The translations under genes and the position numbers were made by a program. From assembly GCA_037074705.1 (NCBI GenBank), contig CM073596.1:14688501-14752500 (forward strand): a stretch of 64,000 nt of DNA, written 5' to 3'. The notes beneath the pieces are model-generated. The model was not told the origin of the DNA, ran no database searches, and saw only the letters and a list, made by a program, of their open reading frames with translations. Shown piece by piece: positions 47,941 through 59,691 of the stretch. The stretch is from Zhengitettix transpicula (Eukaryota; Arthropoda; Insecta; Orthoptera; Tetrigidae). Within the stretch, counting starts at the first letter, position 1. Each line of letters starts with the position of its first letter.

Positions 47941-49319
47941 TGATAAAATTTCATACTCTAATAAGTTGACTGAATAATTTATAATGAAGAATAAATTAAC
48001 AATTTGTACTCTATATTATGAAAGAAAATTTAATAATTAATTATACAAATCAAATAGTATTGAATAAATAACAACTTTATAATATAACTCCTTGATAAAT
48101 ACCCAAATTTTTCCCTCTTTCTCCACAGGAAAATTAATTATTTCCAAAGAACTTTATGAATATTAAGTTGTCATGCGTAATTTTTATTCGCAGACTAATA
48201 TTTTTATTCCTAATTGTTTTATTTTAAAATAACGCTGTGTCTAAATGCGGGAAAAATGTGCTTTGTTAATGTTGTCTTCTTTTAACATAAATGTGTTGGT
48301 ATTCCGCCTTCGTATGTTACGGCAAAGAGAATTTGCTGACGTTTTCTCTGCTGGGTGGGTCACATTGTTTGCAGAGAATGGCCCTTGATAGGAGGGACGT
48401 GGAGGAGTTTGGGCAGAATACAACTGTTTATTCTCTCTTAATCGATCAAATGACCTCTGCAAATAAATCGCTGCGCTGGCTGCGTCCCAAAATCGTGCTG
48501 ACTTACTCGGTTCGGTATTCTCCAAACAATTCTTCCAATAATGCGCTTTATATAAAAGGAGGGAGCTTTTACCTCGTTACAGTATGAAGCAATTAAAAAT
48601 CTGCATTCATTCAATCATAGAACCTTTTGTTAGTTCTCCGTAAATATAGCGTCGTAGAAAACTCGTCTGCTGCAGAAATATTTAGTTTTCTTCCAATTGC
48701 ATATAATTTATAAGCGATAGGAGTGCACAAAAAGGTAAAGACTCAAAATTATAAGTTTTCTATATAATTGCACCAATTTCAAATTTAAATTAGCTTTAGT
48801 CAGCTGCTTTGAACTAGTTGTTTCTATTCTCCTGAAACCAGTTGCTAAGGAAATAGTGGATTCTGAAGGGGAACAATCCTTTATGTAGAAAGAGACTGGT
48901 GGAAGGGGACTTACAGGATGAGTAGACACAGCTATGGACAGTTAGTGTGTGTACGCGTTAGTAATAACTTAGACGGACTCGTCATTAAAACAATGAACCA
49001 GCGATGCAGAATTGGTAAGCGTTTGTCTTCCTGATGGTTCAGATTTACGATTTATTTCCAGGTTTCAAGGACGCGTTATGAATTACGGTTTCTAATATGA
49101 ATTGTAATTAATTGTTCCATAAAAGATTTTACTAACTTTACTTACATTTCACATCGCGAATAAGACCACAAAAATTCCCGAAACGTACGTAATGTGTTTT
49201 TGATTTTATTATTTAATTTAATTTGTAATTGAATTTTAAATGTCTTAAATATAATGGTTCTTTGGCAACAAGTCTTGAATTGATTAATCACATCATTTCA
49301 ATTCTCTGCTCCAGTTAAA
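47941..49319. other. No gene recognised
   Basis: Includes frames of 94-98 codons on opposite strands at 48241-48587 without domain features. A 5' exon of the downstream DUS1L gene could lie in this region but I could not place one. Confidence 0.4.
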
Positions 49320-50100
49320 AAGATGTTTACTAGCTTCTTACAATTTTCCCTGTCCATCCACAACTGCTGTTTCATCTTCTGTTGCCAATCATTATTACGT
49401 TTTGCCAGATTATTGAATACTTGTTTTTACCACCAATCACGAAGTCTATCTCTAGGTCTTTTACCAGTTAAGACCCTTGGTTTTCTACTTCGAGGCATTC
49501 TTCTCATATGACCACATCACCATAAATGGCTTACTTCTAAGCTTTCCAAAAGGTTTCTGTCAAATTCAAGTTGTTGCCGGATATCTTAATTCCTTATCTT
49601 GTCCTCTGGAGAATTTCATTTCAACTGTCTACAAGTAACTTTTTTATAGACCAGTCATTCACACCATTTCCAGCAAGTAAAAATTGGGATTAAGTAAGTT
49701 TTGTACTATGTGATCTTGGAGGCTTGAGGAAATATCCCATTCAAGAGTGTTAGAAAGTTGAGGCTGCTCCTATCCTATTGCTGATTTCTTGTTTTATGGT
49801 GTTGTCAGAAGAAACAAGGCTTCCTAAATATTTAAATTGGTTACCAGCTATTGTCCCATCTTGCAATTTTATATTGACTTTTCCAGGATTTTGACTCATC
49901 GCCATGCCTACTGTTTTTGCTCGACTGACATTCATTTCCATTTTTTCAAATTCTCCTTGACACAGATTTAGTTTGGTTTGTATCTCTGTTTCTGATTTAC
50001 CCCATATTTATATCATCAGCAGCTAAAATAATGCATTTGTTGTCTGGTCCTCCCTTTTTACTGATTTTATGATCTCGTCCATAACAATAATGAAGAGTCC
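49320..50100 (-). pseudogene. Non-LTR retrotransposon RT C-terminal remnant
   Basis: Minus-strand fragments read, from 50040 downwards: IILAADDIN (the relic of the F-ADD reverse transcriptase catalytic box), then after a frame change KSETEIQTKLNLCQGEFEKM, then MSQNPGKVNIKLQDG, QFKYLGSLVSSDNTIKQEI and RIGAASTF. Beyond a gap come RRMPRSRKPRVLTGKRP and further down DWQQKMKQQLWMDREN. KYLGS.....I..EI..RI followed by a basic W..Q segment is the usual C-terminal half of an endonuclease/RT polyprotein of a LINE. Frameshifts and stops make it dead. It ends about 60 bp before a DUS1L exon, in its upstream intron or 5' flank. Confidence 0.75.
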
Positions 50101-50156
50101 TTGTTGATAAACCAAAAACATTTATTTGATAATAATATGGTCTTAATTGGTTACAG

Positions 50157-53100
50157 GTTGCCCAAGACTGGTGAGGAGTTCTGGCGTGAGACACTTGGAG
50201 CTCCACACCTTGTGGTAGCACCAATGGTAGATGCCAGTGAGCTGGCCTGGAGATTGCTGAGTCGAAGGCATGGTGCCCAACTCTGCTATACACCTATGCT
50301 TCACTCCTCTGTGTTTGCACGTGATCCGAAGTATCGCAAAGAAGCTCTGGCATCTTGTTCTGAAGACAGGCCACTTATAGTCCAGGTACTAAAACCCTAA
50401 AAAATTATTGTGAACTAGTTGTTTCAATGTGAAAATTTACTGCAAAATTAGTAAAGAGCCAACTGAGAGGCAATGAAGATTGTAACTAGGAATGTAAGAA
50501 TAAGTAGTATCAATTTATTATAATTTTTCAAATAAAAGGTTTATTATAACCTTAACAATTAGCACTGGTCATTATCTGGACCAATGATATACATTTAAAG
50601 TTAATTTGGTTTCTGAAGAAATTATGAAAGGGCAACAAATGTTCACATGCAAGTCAATTAACCTTTCCCCAAACCCAAATTTCCATACTGATTTCCATAT
50701 TCCTTATTTAATAAGGATAACTTCATCCATAAATGTTAATTTCCAAGTATGTTTTCTTCACAGTTCTGTGGTAATAACCCTCAAGTTTTGTTGGAGGCTG
50801 CTCTTTTAGCAGAACCACACTGTGATGCTATAGATATCAACTTGGGCTGCCCACAGGCCATAGCAAGGAGAGGCCGATATGGGGCATTTCTTCAAGATGA
50901 CTGGCCACTTCTTACAGATATAGGTAATAGTTAATTACATTTTCTACTTTCCATATCATACATAACAAATAAATAAATTAGGAAACAATGTTTAGTTTAA
51001 AATATTAGAATATTTACTGTTTCTCTTTATTTTAAAAATTTTGTTCTAGTGGGTACATTACACCGAGCACTCTCAGTGCCTGTAACCTGTAAGATAAGAG
51101 TATACAAGGATGTGGCTCGTACAGTAGAGTATGCAAAAATGTTGGAAGCTGCTGGTTGCCAGATGCTTACAGTTCATGGACGTACAAGGGAACAGAAGGG
51201 TCCTTTTACAGGACTGGCAGATTGGGCTCACATCAAGGCCGTCAGGTATGGCATGGCTGTCAGAGAAACCTGAATCGAGGACATTTTTCCATTACTTACT
51301 ATGTTTCAGATAAGTCTCATTAAATATGATACATAACAAGGAAGATAAATATTATTCTTTACTTTTACTTATTTATCCTCAAATGAGACATGCTAGACAG
51401 GCTAGTATTTAATTCATCAATTGTAGACTCTGTGGTTTAAAAATATTATTCTTTGAAATATTGGTTCAATTCATAATGTTTTAGTATTTTCCCAAAGTTA
51501 GCTACAAGCTTGAATTTTCTGAATAGGATAAGTAAAGCATTTAAACTGGAAACCTTGTGAGATATCATAATTATTTTTTCATGGATTTAAGAACCCTTTA
51601 CAGATTCAAGTCCTAAATTAACAACTTGTTTCAGTTATAATCCTTCTAATAGAACAAATGAACATTGTAGGAGAAGGAATGTTATTGAATAATAACAGTT
51701 TCCTATTAGGACCAATAACATTCCTTCTATTTTAATGTGCCATATACCGACAAAATAAGTGATAAATACCACACAATGTTTCTTAACCTTTCTTCAGGTG
51801 CCAAAAAAACTAAGAAAACAAAAGTGCCTAGAGTGACCCAACTCCACAATTCAGTTGACAAAACTCAAACCAATATTTCAAAAAATAAAATTTATAAACC
51901 AGGAACTAAAATTGATAATTTTATCGTCACTTATTTTGTCTGTATTTGCCTATGTTTCTAATTATTAATTTTCAAACAGACATAAATTTTTCACTTTTAA
52001 TATATTTTCTGCAATTATTATTTTTGGTTCCAAGGAGCACCTTTGGTACTATTATTATTATTATGTTAAAAATATATTTTGTTTTAGAGAGAATGTGAAA
52101 ATCCCTGTGATTGCAAATGGAAATATTCAATACCTCAGTGATGCTTGGCGCTGCATGGAGGAAACTGGCTGCCATGGTGTTATGTCTGCAGAAGGAAATT
52201 TGTACAATCCTGCCATATTTGAAGGCAAGAATCCCCCTGCTTGGGAATTAGCACTGGAATATTTGGATTTGGCTGAAAAATATCCATGTCCAATTTCTTA
52301 TGTCCGAGGTCACTTGTTCAAACTATTTCAGCAATGGTACGAAGATGATTTTTAGATCAGGCATAAAACTAATTTTCATATATTGACATAAATTGCAGAA
52401 AAGTGTTTTCAATCTATCCCTGAAGTTTTGACTCTATTTTTTTCTCATTATTATTTTTATGAAAGATAGAGAGAGACAAATTAAGTAACTGTTTGGAAAA
52501 TGTATCATACTTTTAAATGTTTGTACTATCTAAACAAATTCCTGAAAAAAAGATGCATAGTGAAATGTTTTAATAGGAAACCATACAAATGTGTATAAGA
52601 CTCTAAGCATGGTGGAGAAACCACCCAAAAAAGATGAAATAATGGCAGTTACATGGAGTTTTTCTGTTACATCAATAAGAGTATTGAATTTTGTTCATTT
52701 AATCAACATTATATTTGTAAAACAAAGGTTTTCCCAATGTAGAAAGTTAGTAAAATCTTCTAGGGGTGAAAGCCCGAGAAACTTTTACTAACATTATATT
52801 TGATAACTATTGATCTCACATACTATTAGTTTTGATGTATTTCACAATGAATCTTCTGCTTCAGAGTATGTTTTCTTTTATATAATTCATATGGAAGTTT
52901 CCAATTAGTTTTAGTTGTTTATCTGTCATTGATGATGCTATAGGTTTCAATGTGATCAAAGTATGAAATATGTTTAATATTTCATGCACATTTATTTTTC
53001 AGTTTGTGCTTGCCAGAAAACTTTGATATGAGAGCTGAGCTTGCTACTGGCTCTGACATGAAAGAATTTCGCAAAACTGTGTTGCAGTTAAGGGACAGAT

Positions 53101-55961
53101 ATTTACCTTTTGATGAGGGGTTAATGCCATGGAATAAGGATCTTGGTAATAGGCTAATATTTCTTATATTATCATGTATCAGTTCATTAAAATGATAATC
53201 ACACTTAAGTTTTATATAAAATATTTTATATACTTACTTTAACTTTTTTTATATGCTTACTTTAACAGCAATTATTAATCAAATCCTCATTTTCAATAAA
53301 TTCAGATGTCAAAATATTTATTTTTCCATGTGCAAAGTGTAATTCACTTAATGTGAAGTATATTTAATAATTTATCATGGAGGTTTAACAATATATAATG
53401 TCTGTTTTTGTAACCAAATTTCATCCCTCAAACTTCTATACTGCTTTATGGAGAAAAGTTGATATGTAATGAATTCCATAATTTTACAGATTTCAATGAT
53501 TCTTCATCTTATTCCATGTAAAATTATCTTAGAGAAGAAGAAGGTGTAGACAGTCTATGTATAGAATAATTCACATAGTGGCAACTCCCCTCTTATCAGA
53601 AAGGGAGAGAAAGGGGTGGGATGCAGAAAGGTAGCCAAGGGTTAACTAGGGCCCCCAGGTTAATGATCCTACTGGCAATTCGCCTAAAAGTGATGCAGGG
53701 AAAACCCTAGAAAAACTTGCATCAGGTAGGTCAGGCATTTGGTACACGTTCCACACCTTCTGATGACGGGAGAGGGGTTTACTGTGGGGTCGCAGCTTTC
53801 CCCTTGCCATGCCTTGGCCAGTTTAGGAGAAATTCTTAATTTGCTATTATTCCAATAGGAATAGCAGACAACTCTTACAGTATCCCCAAGGTCTGCGACC
53901 CCAGAACATACACCTCTCAAAACAGAATGAGGTGCCTCAGCATGCGGAAACCTTAGTTCAAAATTCCAGTGAGAAGTGAAGGAATTCCCAAAGGTAACCT
54001 CCTACAGAGCTCTCTGGGAAGGTTCACCTGCAAGAGTCTGCTCTCACAGGCTTTCTTGAATTATCTTGGAATACATATGGATAGGCATGAAAATTTTCCA
54101 AGAAGTGCCTACAAGCAGAACACTGTTAAATGAATACATATTGTGGTACATATCTGAAATATTTACAGCATCAGTTTAAAAACGATTCTCATTTGTGAAG
54201 TATTTAATGTAACTATGTGGGTAATAGTTCAGATACTGGGAAGTTATGAAGTACATGCAATATTTAAATATTTCTATTTGAAAAATTAAAATTTAGTTGG
54301 ATGAAGCATGAAAATATACTGCTCCATTATTAAAGACATGACTTTAGTTGAACTCTATAAATATGGCCAAGGTAGACACACCAGAAATGGTAGTACATCA
54401 ACAAGTTTGTAAGATTGCAAAGATCTTCTATAGCCTAAGGATTTAGGCATACATTTTCCTACACTCCTACATTATAACAGCTTTAAAACCATGTTTAAAG
54501 AAAGCTTTTTTTGCATTGGCTGACCTTAAAATTGAGCTCCTGATTACATGACAAATGTGATGAATTGTAAAGTCCAGTATTCATTATCTGCTGTATTTTT
54601 TCACAGTACAAAATGGTTAAATCTCTTTACAACCTTTTTCTGCTAATGAATCAATGAATCAGAGGAATTATTTGTTTAAGAGAAAACAAAGTCTTTGTAG
54701 TCAAATTTTTTTATCATTTAGAAGTGTGACATGTTCATGATTTAGTAATTTACTAGAAACTAACTTTATTAGATATTAAAAGCATGAACCATAATATTAA
54801 GGTACCTAGTATCAGATTTCAATATTGTATTCCCCCATATTTTATATTACTCCATATAATTATTAGAAATTTCCATAGATTTAGAGTTGCATGTAGTGCT
54901 AAGTTGGTAGATATTCAGGTAACTGCAAATATTAAAGAGATCTATTAAATCAAATTAAATAAACCTTCCTTTGAAACTTTTAGAATTTCATAGGCAACCA
55001 GATAATTGAATTAAAAACTGCAAAGGAATATGAGAAAAATGACTGTAAAAGAGAGATGCTAATCATGTTTTGTATTATTTTTTAGCCCCATATATCATAT
55101 TATTGGTAAATTTTAATTTTTTTGGTATTCCCCATATACAAATTGAACAATTACTTTAAAAATATTAGTCTTTCTTTTGAGTTATAAATTTTGTTGAAAT
55201 GATGTTTCCCTATTAATCATATATCTAACATAATAAATTTTCCAAGGTTATAGTATGATGTATCCTCCATGGATATGCCAACCTTATATGCGAATCCCAC
55301 CAGAGGAGCATCTTCGAAAATTGGAGGAGAAACAAAATAGAAATGCTGATGTAAATCAAACTAGTGAAGAATCTGGCAGTGGGGATGCTGAAAAAGAGGT
55401 AACATTCAAACTTGAAATAAGTTAGTGTATAACAATAATAATTAAAATTATTATTTTAAATAGAATCTGGATGGTGGTTCATTGAAGAGACCGAGAGAAG
55501 CAAGTGTGGAATCAACTGAGAGCAAGTCCCTGTCAAAAAGAAAACTGAGGAAAATGAGAAAACTGCAAAGAAATCCAAATAAAATGTTTCACAGCAGGAG
55601 AGGGGTAGAGAAATGCATTGAATGTCCCAATCCAGTGGTAAGGAAACTTATGACAAACTAGCAGCTTATTTACATTCAATAGACCCCCTAAGGCAATATA
55701 CTGAAATATACCATTATTTTTTAAAAGTATTTTTAGTAACAATGTTAAATTTTACAGGGTTTGAAGTGTGAGAACCAATTATGCAAAGCTTGTTGTCGAA
55801 CACTCTGTTATTTAGAAAATAAAGACTGTCCTGGGCACAGAATACTTATCAAAACACGCAGAGAAAAGGCACGACAGATGGCTAAAATGGAGCAAGACAA
55901 TATAGAGAGCATGATAGAGGTCAAAGACTCTGATATAGGTGCTGACACTGCATTGGATTGA
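50157..55961 (+). CDS. DUS1L: tRNA-dihydrouridine synthase 1-like (start exon not found)
   Basis: FMN-dependent, NADPH-using enzyme that reduces uridine to dihydrouridine in the tRNA D-loop (positions 16/17 in the Dus1 family). Eight exons with GT-AG borders: 50157-50385, 50764-50923, 51050-51245, 52088-52336, 53003-53145, 55247-55398, 55464-55637, 55758-55961. Phases join without frame loss and the stop is TGA 55959-55961. Visible motifs: [14 protein letters not shown] (FMN site start), [20 protein letters not shown] with the catalytic cysteine, [23 protein letters not shown] and SAEGNLYNP (phosphate binding), then YVRGHLFKL of the C-terminal helical part. Exon 6 has [11 protein letters not shown], known from animal DUS1L. 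Exons 7-8 are basic and then cysteine-rich ([20 protein letters not shown]), probably zinc-binding. The first exon shown begins in mid-codon, so a short upstream exon with the ATG is missing. Introns hold a MITE (51741-51955) and a family A copy (53541-54035). Confidence 0.93.
51673..51727. repeat. 15-bp inverted repeat in DUS1L intron 3
   Basis: GAAGGAATGTTATTG (51673-51687) and its exact complement (51713-51727) flank a 25-bp loop, directly left of a MITE. Confidence 0.8.
51741..51955. mobile_element. Family D fold-back MITE, copy 3, in DUS1L intron 3
   Basis: Left ataccgacaaaataagtgat followed by aaataccacac. Right cacttattttgtctgtattt. The left arm retains the ctttcttcaggtgcc block, while the matching right-arm block has diverged or been lost. 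It does not touch the exon borders. Confidence 0.75.
53541..54035 (-). repeat. Family A retroposon in DUS1L intron 5
   Basis: Antisense to the host gene: ggtgtagacagtctatgtat, tagtggcaactcccctctta, gggttaactagggcccccag, cctagaaaaacttgcatcag, ggtctgcgaccccagaacat, acacctctcaaaacag. Near full length. The nearest exons are about 400 bp (left) and 1.2 kb (right) away, so splicing signals are intact. Confidence 0.85.
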
Positions 55962-56023
55962 CAAAGACAGTATTTAGTACTGTTTGAACTATTATTTTCA
56001 ATTTAAAATACATTGTATTGAAA

Positions 56024-56056
56024 AATAAACTGTACATAAAATATTTTCTGAATAAA
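56024..56056 (+). terminator. DUS1L polyadenylation signals
   Basis: Two AATAAA hexamers, 56024-56029 and 56051-56056, lie 63 and 90 bp after the stop codon, in an AT-rich 3' UTR. Confidence 0.65.
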
Positions 56057-56356
56057 ATTTTACAAATTTGTTTACATGCATTGTGTGGTTTTCGCAAGAA
56101 AATATGAAACAGTAACAATATATGAGTTCATAATTAAGTTCAATTAGTTTATAAATATAGAGATAAACAGAAAATTCATAATTCTACAACAAATACATGA
56201 AGTATAAATAAAATAGGAACTTAATCTGACTTGTATTAAATATAAATATAATTACTGTATAATAACCAAATTAAGAATTTACATATCTCCCTGTCTGAAA
56301 TTAAAAAATGAATTAATGTAATTTTTAATTACAATCTTCTTTTTTAGATGTAATAA
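56057..56356. other. No feature recognised
   Basis: AT-rich sequence downstream of DUS1L. Confidence 0.5.
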
Positions 56357-56535
56357 TAATGTTTTTAGGTATAGTTGTTTCAATGGGAACAGAAAACAAC
56401 TCTTACCATATTTCCAAGGTCTGCGGACCCAACAACATACATCTCTCAAAATAGGTGCCTCATCTTGTGGGAACCTTACTTCAAACGCCAGAGAGAGGAA
56501 AAGGTATGCCAAAAGATAGCCCCTCTCCAGCTATC
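56357..56535 (-). repeat. Family A 5'-part fragment
   Basis: gtttcaatgggaacagaaaa, ccatatttccaaggtctgcg, acatacatctctcaaaatag, gtgggaaccttacttcaaac: the poly(A)-distal half of family A, antisense. Confidence 0.75.
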
Positions 56536-56548
56536 CAGGAAGTTTTTT

Positions 56549-56702
56549 TTAAAAAAAAACAGGCTACATGGGTAATTCATCTCCTGGCTACTGCCCTTTA
56601 ATAGCAAAGAAATGGAATTAAAAGGGGGAATGCTGAAGGGTAGAGGAAGGTAGCCAAAGGTTAACTAGGTCCCTCAGCCTATGGTTTATGGATCATATGA
56701 AG
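56549..56702 (-). repeat. Family A 3'-part fragment
   Basis: acaggctacatgggtaattc, ctggctactgccctttaata, ggtagaggaaggtagccaaa, ggttaactaggtccctcagc: the poly(A)-proximal part, antisense. The order relative to the preceding fragment means two separate insertions or a rearranged copy. Confidence 0.75.
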
Positions 56703-57119
56703 TAAATATAAATACAAGTAGTCAGAGTATTGACTAAAAAAAAACAATACAATACAGACATATTTCTGTCCTCCCACAGTTGCAATCCAATCCTATCTCA
56801 GTAATAAAAAAAAAACATACATTCCTGGACAAGGAGAAACAATGTCTTGTTAATGTAGTTCAACCAAAAGAAATCTCCCACCAGTAATTTAACATCAAAT
56901 CTGCATACTTAAAGATGCAGTAATTTACATTTATTAAAAATAATTATTCATGTCATCATATTTTTAAAAAAAAAATGTACTAAAAGCAGCAGCATGGAAT
57001 CTCCGCTCACAACAAGCGATATCAATAAACCAAGGAAGTTTTTTTTTACAACACAAAAAATAAACACAATAAAAAATAATTATTACAATACACACACAAA
57101 GATTAAAACAGTGATTGGC
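56703..57119. other. No gene recognised
   Basis: Contains several A-runs and a G-run (57146-57161 just beyond). No exon seen. Confidence 0.5.
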
Positions 57120-58450
57120 ATAAAATGACTTGCCACATACTTGGGTGAGGGAGGGGGGGGGATTCATAAATTTCAGAGATATGTAGTAAAAAGTCTTTTG
57201 AGCTTTGCTGTAATTGCATCTAAACAATCCTAAATTGTTTCTGCTTCTTGTGCTGTGATCATGAGTCTCCCCCACAAGTTCACATAGTTCTGCTTATTTT
57301 CCCTAATGTACATTAGAGATTGGTACACAAACATTGCATGCAGTGTCATAATTCCTAGCTTTTAAAATGATATCTTACAATGACTTCATGCGGGAAGACC
57401 ACAGATCAACCTAACAACTTTTTTCTGAAGTTTGAATATCCTATCACCTGCAAAATTATGGCCCATAGTAGTATTCCATAAGATCTGTGGTTATGTACCT
57501 TGGCAAAATATACCATTCTTAGGACCTTGGTGCTAACACTTGACCTTAGTCTTCTTAATAAATAGATTCCTCTATTGATATTCCTTACCAGTATTTGGTA
57601 ATTCACCCTAGCGTCTATTGTGAACCCAAGAAAAGTTGCACAGCTAATCACATTGGATGTGGTACCATAGACAAAGTGTAAATCTAGATCTTGTGTTTTA
57701 CCTGCATTTACACAGAGTAGGTTCACTATACACCAGTCTTTCACTGCTTCTACAATCTCCACTTATAGTGTTCACTAAATCTAAAGATTTAGAGGGAAAA
57801 CATACATTATGGTAATCAGTAAATAAATAACATTTGGTGTATGGAGTACTGAAATTGTAAGGTCATTTATATAAATAATAAGTAGAATTGGGCCCAATAT
57901 TGACCCCTGAGGCACTCAGTGTTTTACATGTAAATAACTTAACTCAGAAACCTTAATTACTACCTTTCAAGTAGGATTCTATTAATTGGATGGCATCTTC
58001 ATTAAACCCATAGAATATAAGTTTTTTGGTAGGTATACTATGATATACTGTATCAAATCCTCTAGAAAAATCAAAGAATTTGGCATTCATCATCACCCTA
58101 CTGTCCAGATACTGAAAGCAATAGCTCATAAGAGATGTTGCTTCATAGTCCTGATCTTTATCCAAATTGAGAGTTATTAAATAGGTCATTTTTTTCAAAG
58201 TAGAAAACAATTTGGTCATTCAGCATGGCTTCAAATACTTCTGAAACTGCAGGTACTATGCAAATTGGTCTTTATGTATCACAGATTGAATGTTTACCTT
58301 TCTTGTAGAATGGAATTACTTTAAGAAGTTTTAGTTTAGTTGACTTCTCGCAGCAAATTTGATCCATATTTCAAAATAGTAGGACTGATTTCAAATATAT
58401 CCGTGCATTTACTACTCCTTAAAGTAGAAAGCACTTTGCCAATATCTGCA
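57120..58450 (-). pseudogene. Jockey/CR1-like LINE reverse transcriptase, decayed
   Basis: Read on the minus strand from 58450 down: LRSSKCTDIFEISPTILK (start of the RT fingers), VIPFYKKGK, RPICIVPAVSEVFEAML, NNSQFG, a frame change, AKFFDFSRGFDTVYHSI (the FDLSKAFDTV box), KKLIFYGF, VPQGSILGPILLIIYIND, then CYLFTDYHN where an intact element has F-ADD. There follow NLLCVNAGKTQDL, TFLGFTID, the thumb segment INRGIYLLRRLRS and a C-terminal THDHSTRSRNNLG corresponding to the H.Y.TR box. Loss of the second aspartate, a stop after CDT and several frameshifts make it inactive. The endonuclease half is missing (5' truncation). Confidence 0.85.
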
Positions 58451-58534
58451 ACCTAAACCAAATAAAATTTGAAACTACAATCAGGTTTTGGTACTTTGTT
58501 CAGGTAATGCTGTTGGCCAAATTGACAATTATTT

Positions 58535-58600
58535 ACTATCCCGCCACATAGCTTTTGACCTGTTTGTACTATCCCGCCACATAGCTTTTGACCTGTTTGT
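58535..58600 (+). repeat. Exact 33-bp tandem duplication
   Basis: Two identical 33-bp units (58535-58567, 58568-58600) beginning actatcccgccacatagc. No third unit. Confidence 0.95.
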
Positions 58601-58798
58601 CAAATAATTATAATGTCATTGAATTTAATTGTTGTCTCTTTAACAAACTTGATTAGTTTTTTCTTGTACTTCTTATATCCCCTAACATGTCATACAGTAG
58701 AAGCCATATATACAAGAATTTTAATTTGTCAATTACTCAGCTTCTAATTTTAATTGGCATTGGTGATTTGGTATTCTGAGTTACAAGTGCCGGCTGCC

Positions 58799-59665
58799 TT
58801 ACTCGTTTCCCTGGGTGTAGCTGCACGGGGGTTCGCAGCGTTGAGCCCGGCTACCGAACCGTCTGTGGTACCAGCATTTCCCGGTGCTGGCGTTGTCGCG
58901 GCGGCCACGCTGTTGTTCGGGCGGCTGACGGCGTGCTGGCGGCCTTCGTTCGCCTCGTAGGGCTGCGACTTCCGCGGTGAGCGCCTCCAGGCGCTGCTCG
59001 AGGCTAGGGGCTGATGGGCCGTGGAGTTCATCTGCCTGATTGGTGGACTGTGAGCTCGTGCTGGCAGCGTGGACGTGCGGTGGAAGACCGGGTGTTGGAA
59101 TCTCCATAAGCCTGTCAGCGATTTGGGCGGCCGTGGCGAGCGGTGCGTCTATATGACTTTGGACCGCGACCTGTACGTAGGCCGGCAGGCGCTGCAGCCA
59201 CAACGTCCGCAGGAAATCGTCCGACACTTGAGTAGGCCCTACTAGGCTACGGAGGTACCGCAGGAACTGCGACGGAGATCTGTCGCCAAGTTCGGCTTCG
59301 CTGAGCAGCAGCCGAGTTCTTCGCTCTTGTGAGGGCGAAAGTCTCTGTATCAGAGCTTTCTTTAAACACTCGTACTTGCCTGTTGCTGGCGGGTTGACGA
59401 GGATGTCCTGGACTTCCGCAGCCCATCTTTGTTCGAGGTGAGCTGCGATGTGGTTGAACTTGGTGGCGTCCTGCGTGATGCCGGCGATGGCGAATTGGCT
59501 TTCCGCCTGGGCGAACCAGACGTCCGTATTGTCCGCCCAGAAAGCCGGCAGCTTCGGTGTGATCCTACAGACCTGTGCTGCGTCATGGTGTTGGCCACGT
59601 GGATCCTCCTTCAGCCTTGCGATCTCCTGCTGTAGCTCGGCGATTTTGTTGTTCAAAATGTCCAT
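58799..59665 (-). CDS. LTR-retrotransposon Gag-like protein
   Basis: Single open frame of 288 codons from ATG 59665 to TAA at 58799-58801. It has an N-terminal coiled-coil-like stretch (LNNKIAELQQEIARLKEDP), then the capsid-like segment LPAFWADNTDVWFAQAESQF and AGITQDATKFNHIAAHLEQ typical of Ty3/Gypsy-type gag proteins (the DUF7041 pattern). LSPSQERRTRLLLSEAELGD and PSQFLRYLRSLVG follow, then an Ala/Pro-rich linker. The short C-terminal KCWYHRRFGSRAQRCEPPC is a Cys/His segment for nucleic-acid binding. It would package element RNA. The GC-rich composition and lack of stops suggest a young insertion. No protease, RT or integrase follows: sequence below 58790 returns to AT-rich DNA, so the element is truncated. 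Confidence 0.85.
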   Translation of the reverse strand: MDILNNKIAELQQEIARLKEDPRGQHHDAAQVCRITPKLPAFWADNTDVWFAQAESQFAIAGITQDATKFNHIAAHLEQRWAAEVQDILVNPPATGKYECLKKALIQRLSPSQERRTRLLLSEAELGDRSPSQFLRYLRSLVGPTQVSDDFLRTLWLQRLPAYVQVAVQSHIDAPLATAAQIADRLMEIPTPGLPPHVHAASTSSQSTNQADELHGPSAPSLEQRLEALTAEVAALRGERRPPARRQPPEQQRGRRDNASTGKCWYHRRFGSRAQRCEPPCSYTQGNE

Positions 59666-59691
59666 CGTAGGGGTCACCAATATAGGAGAGA

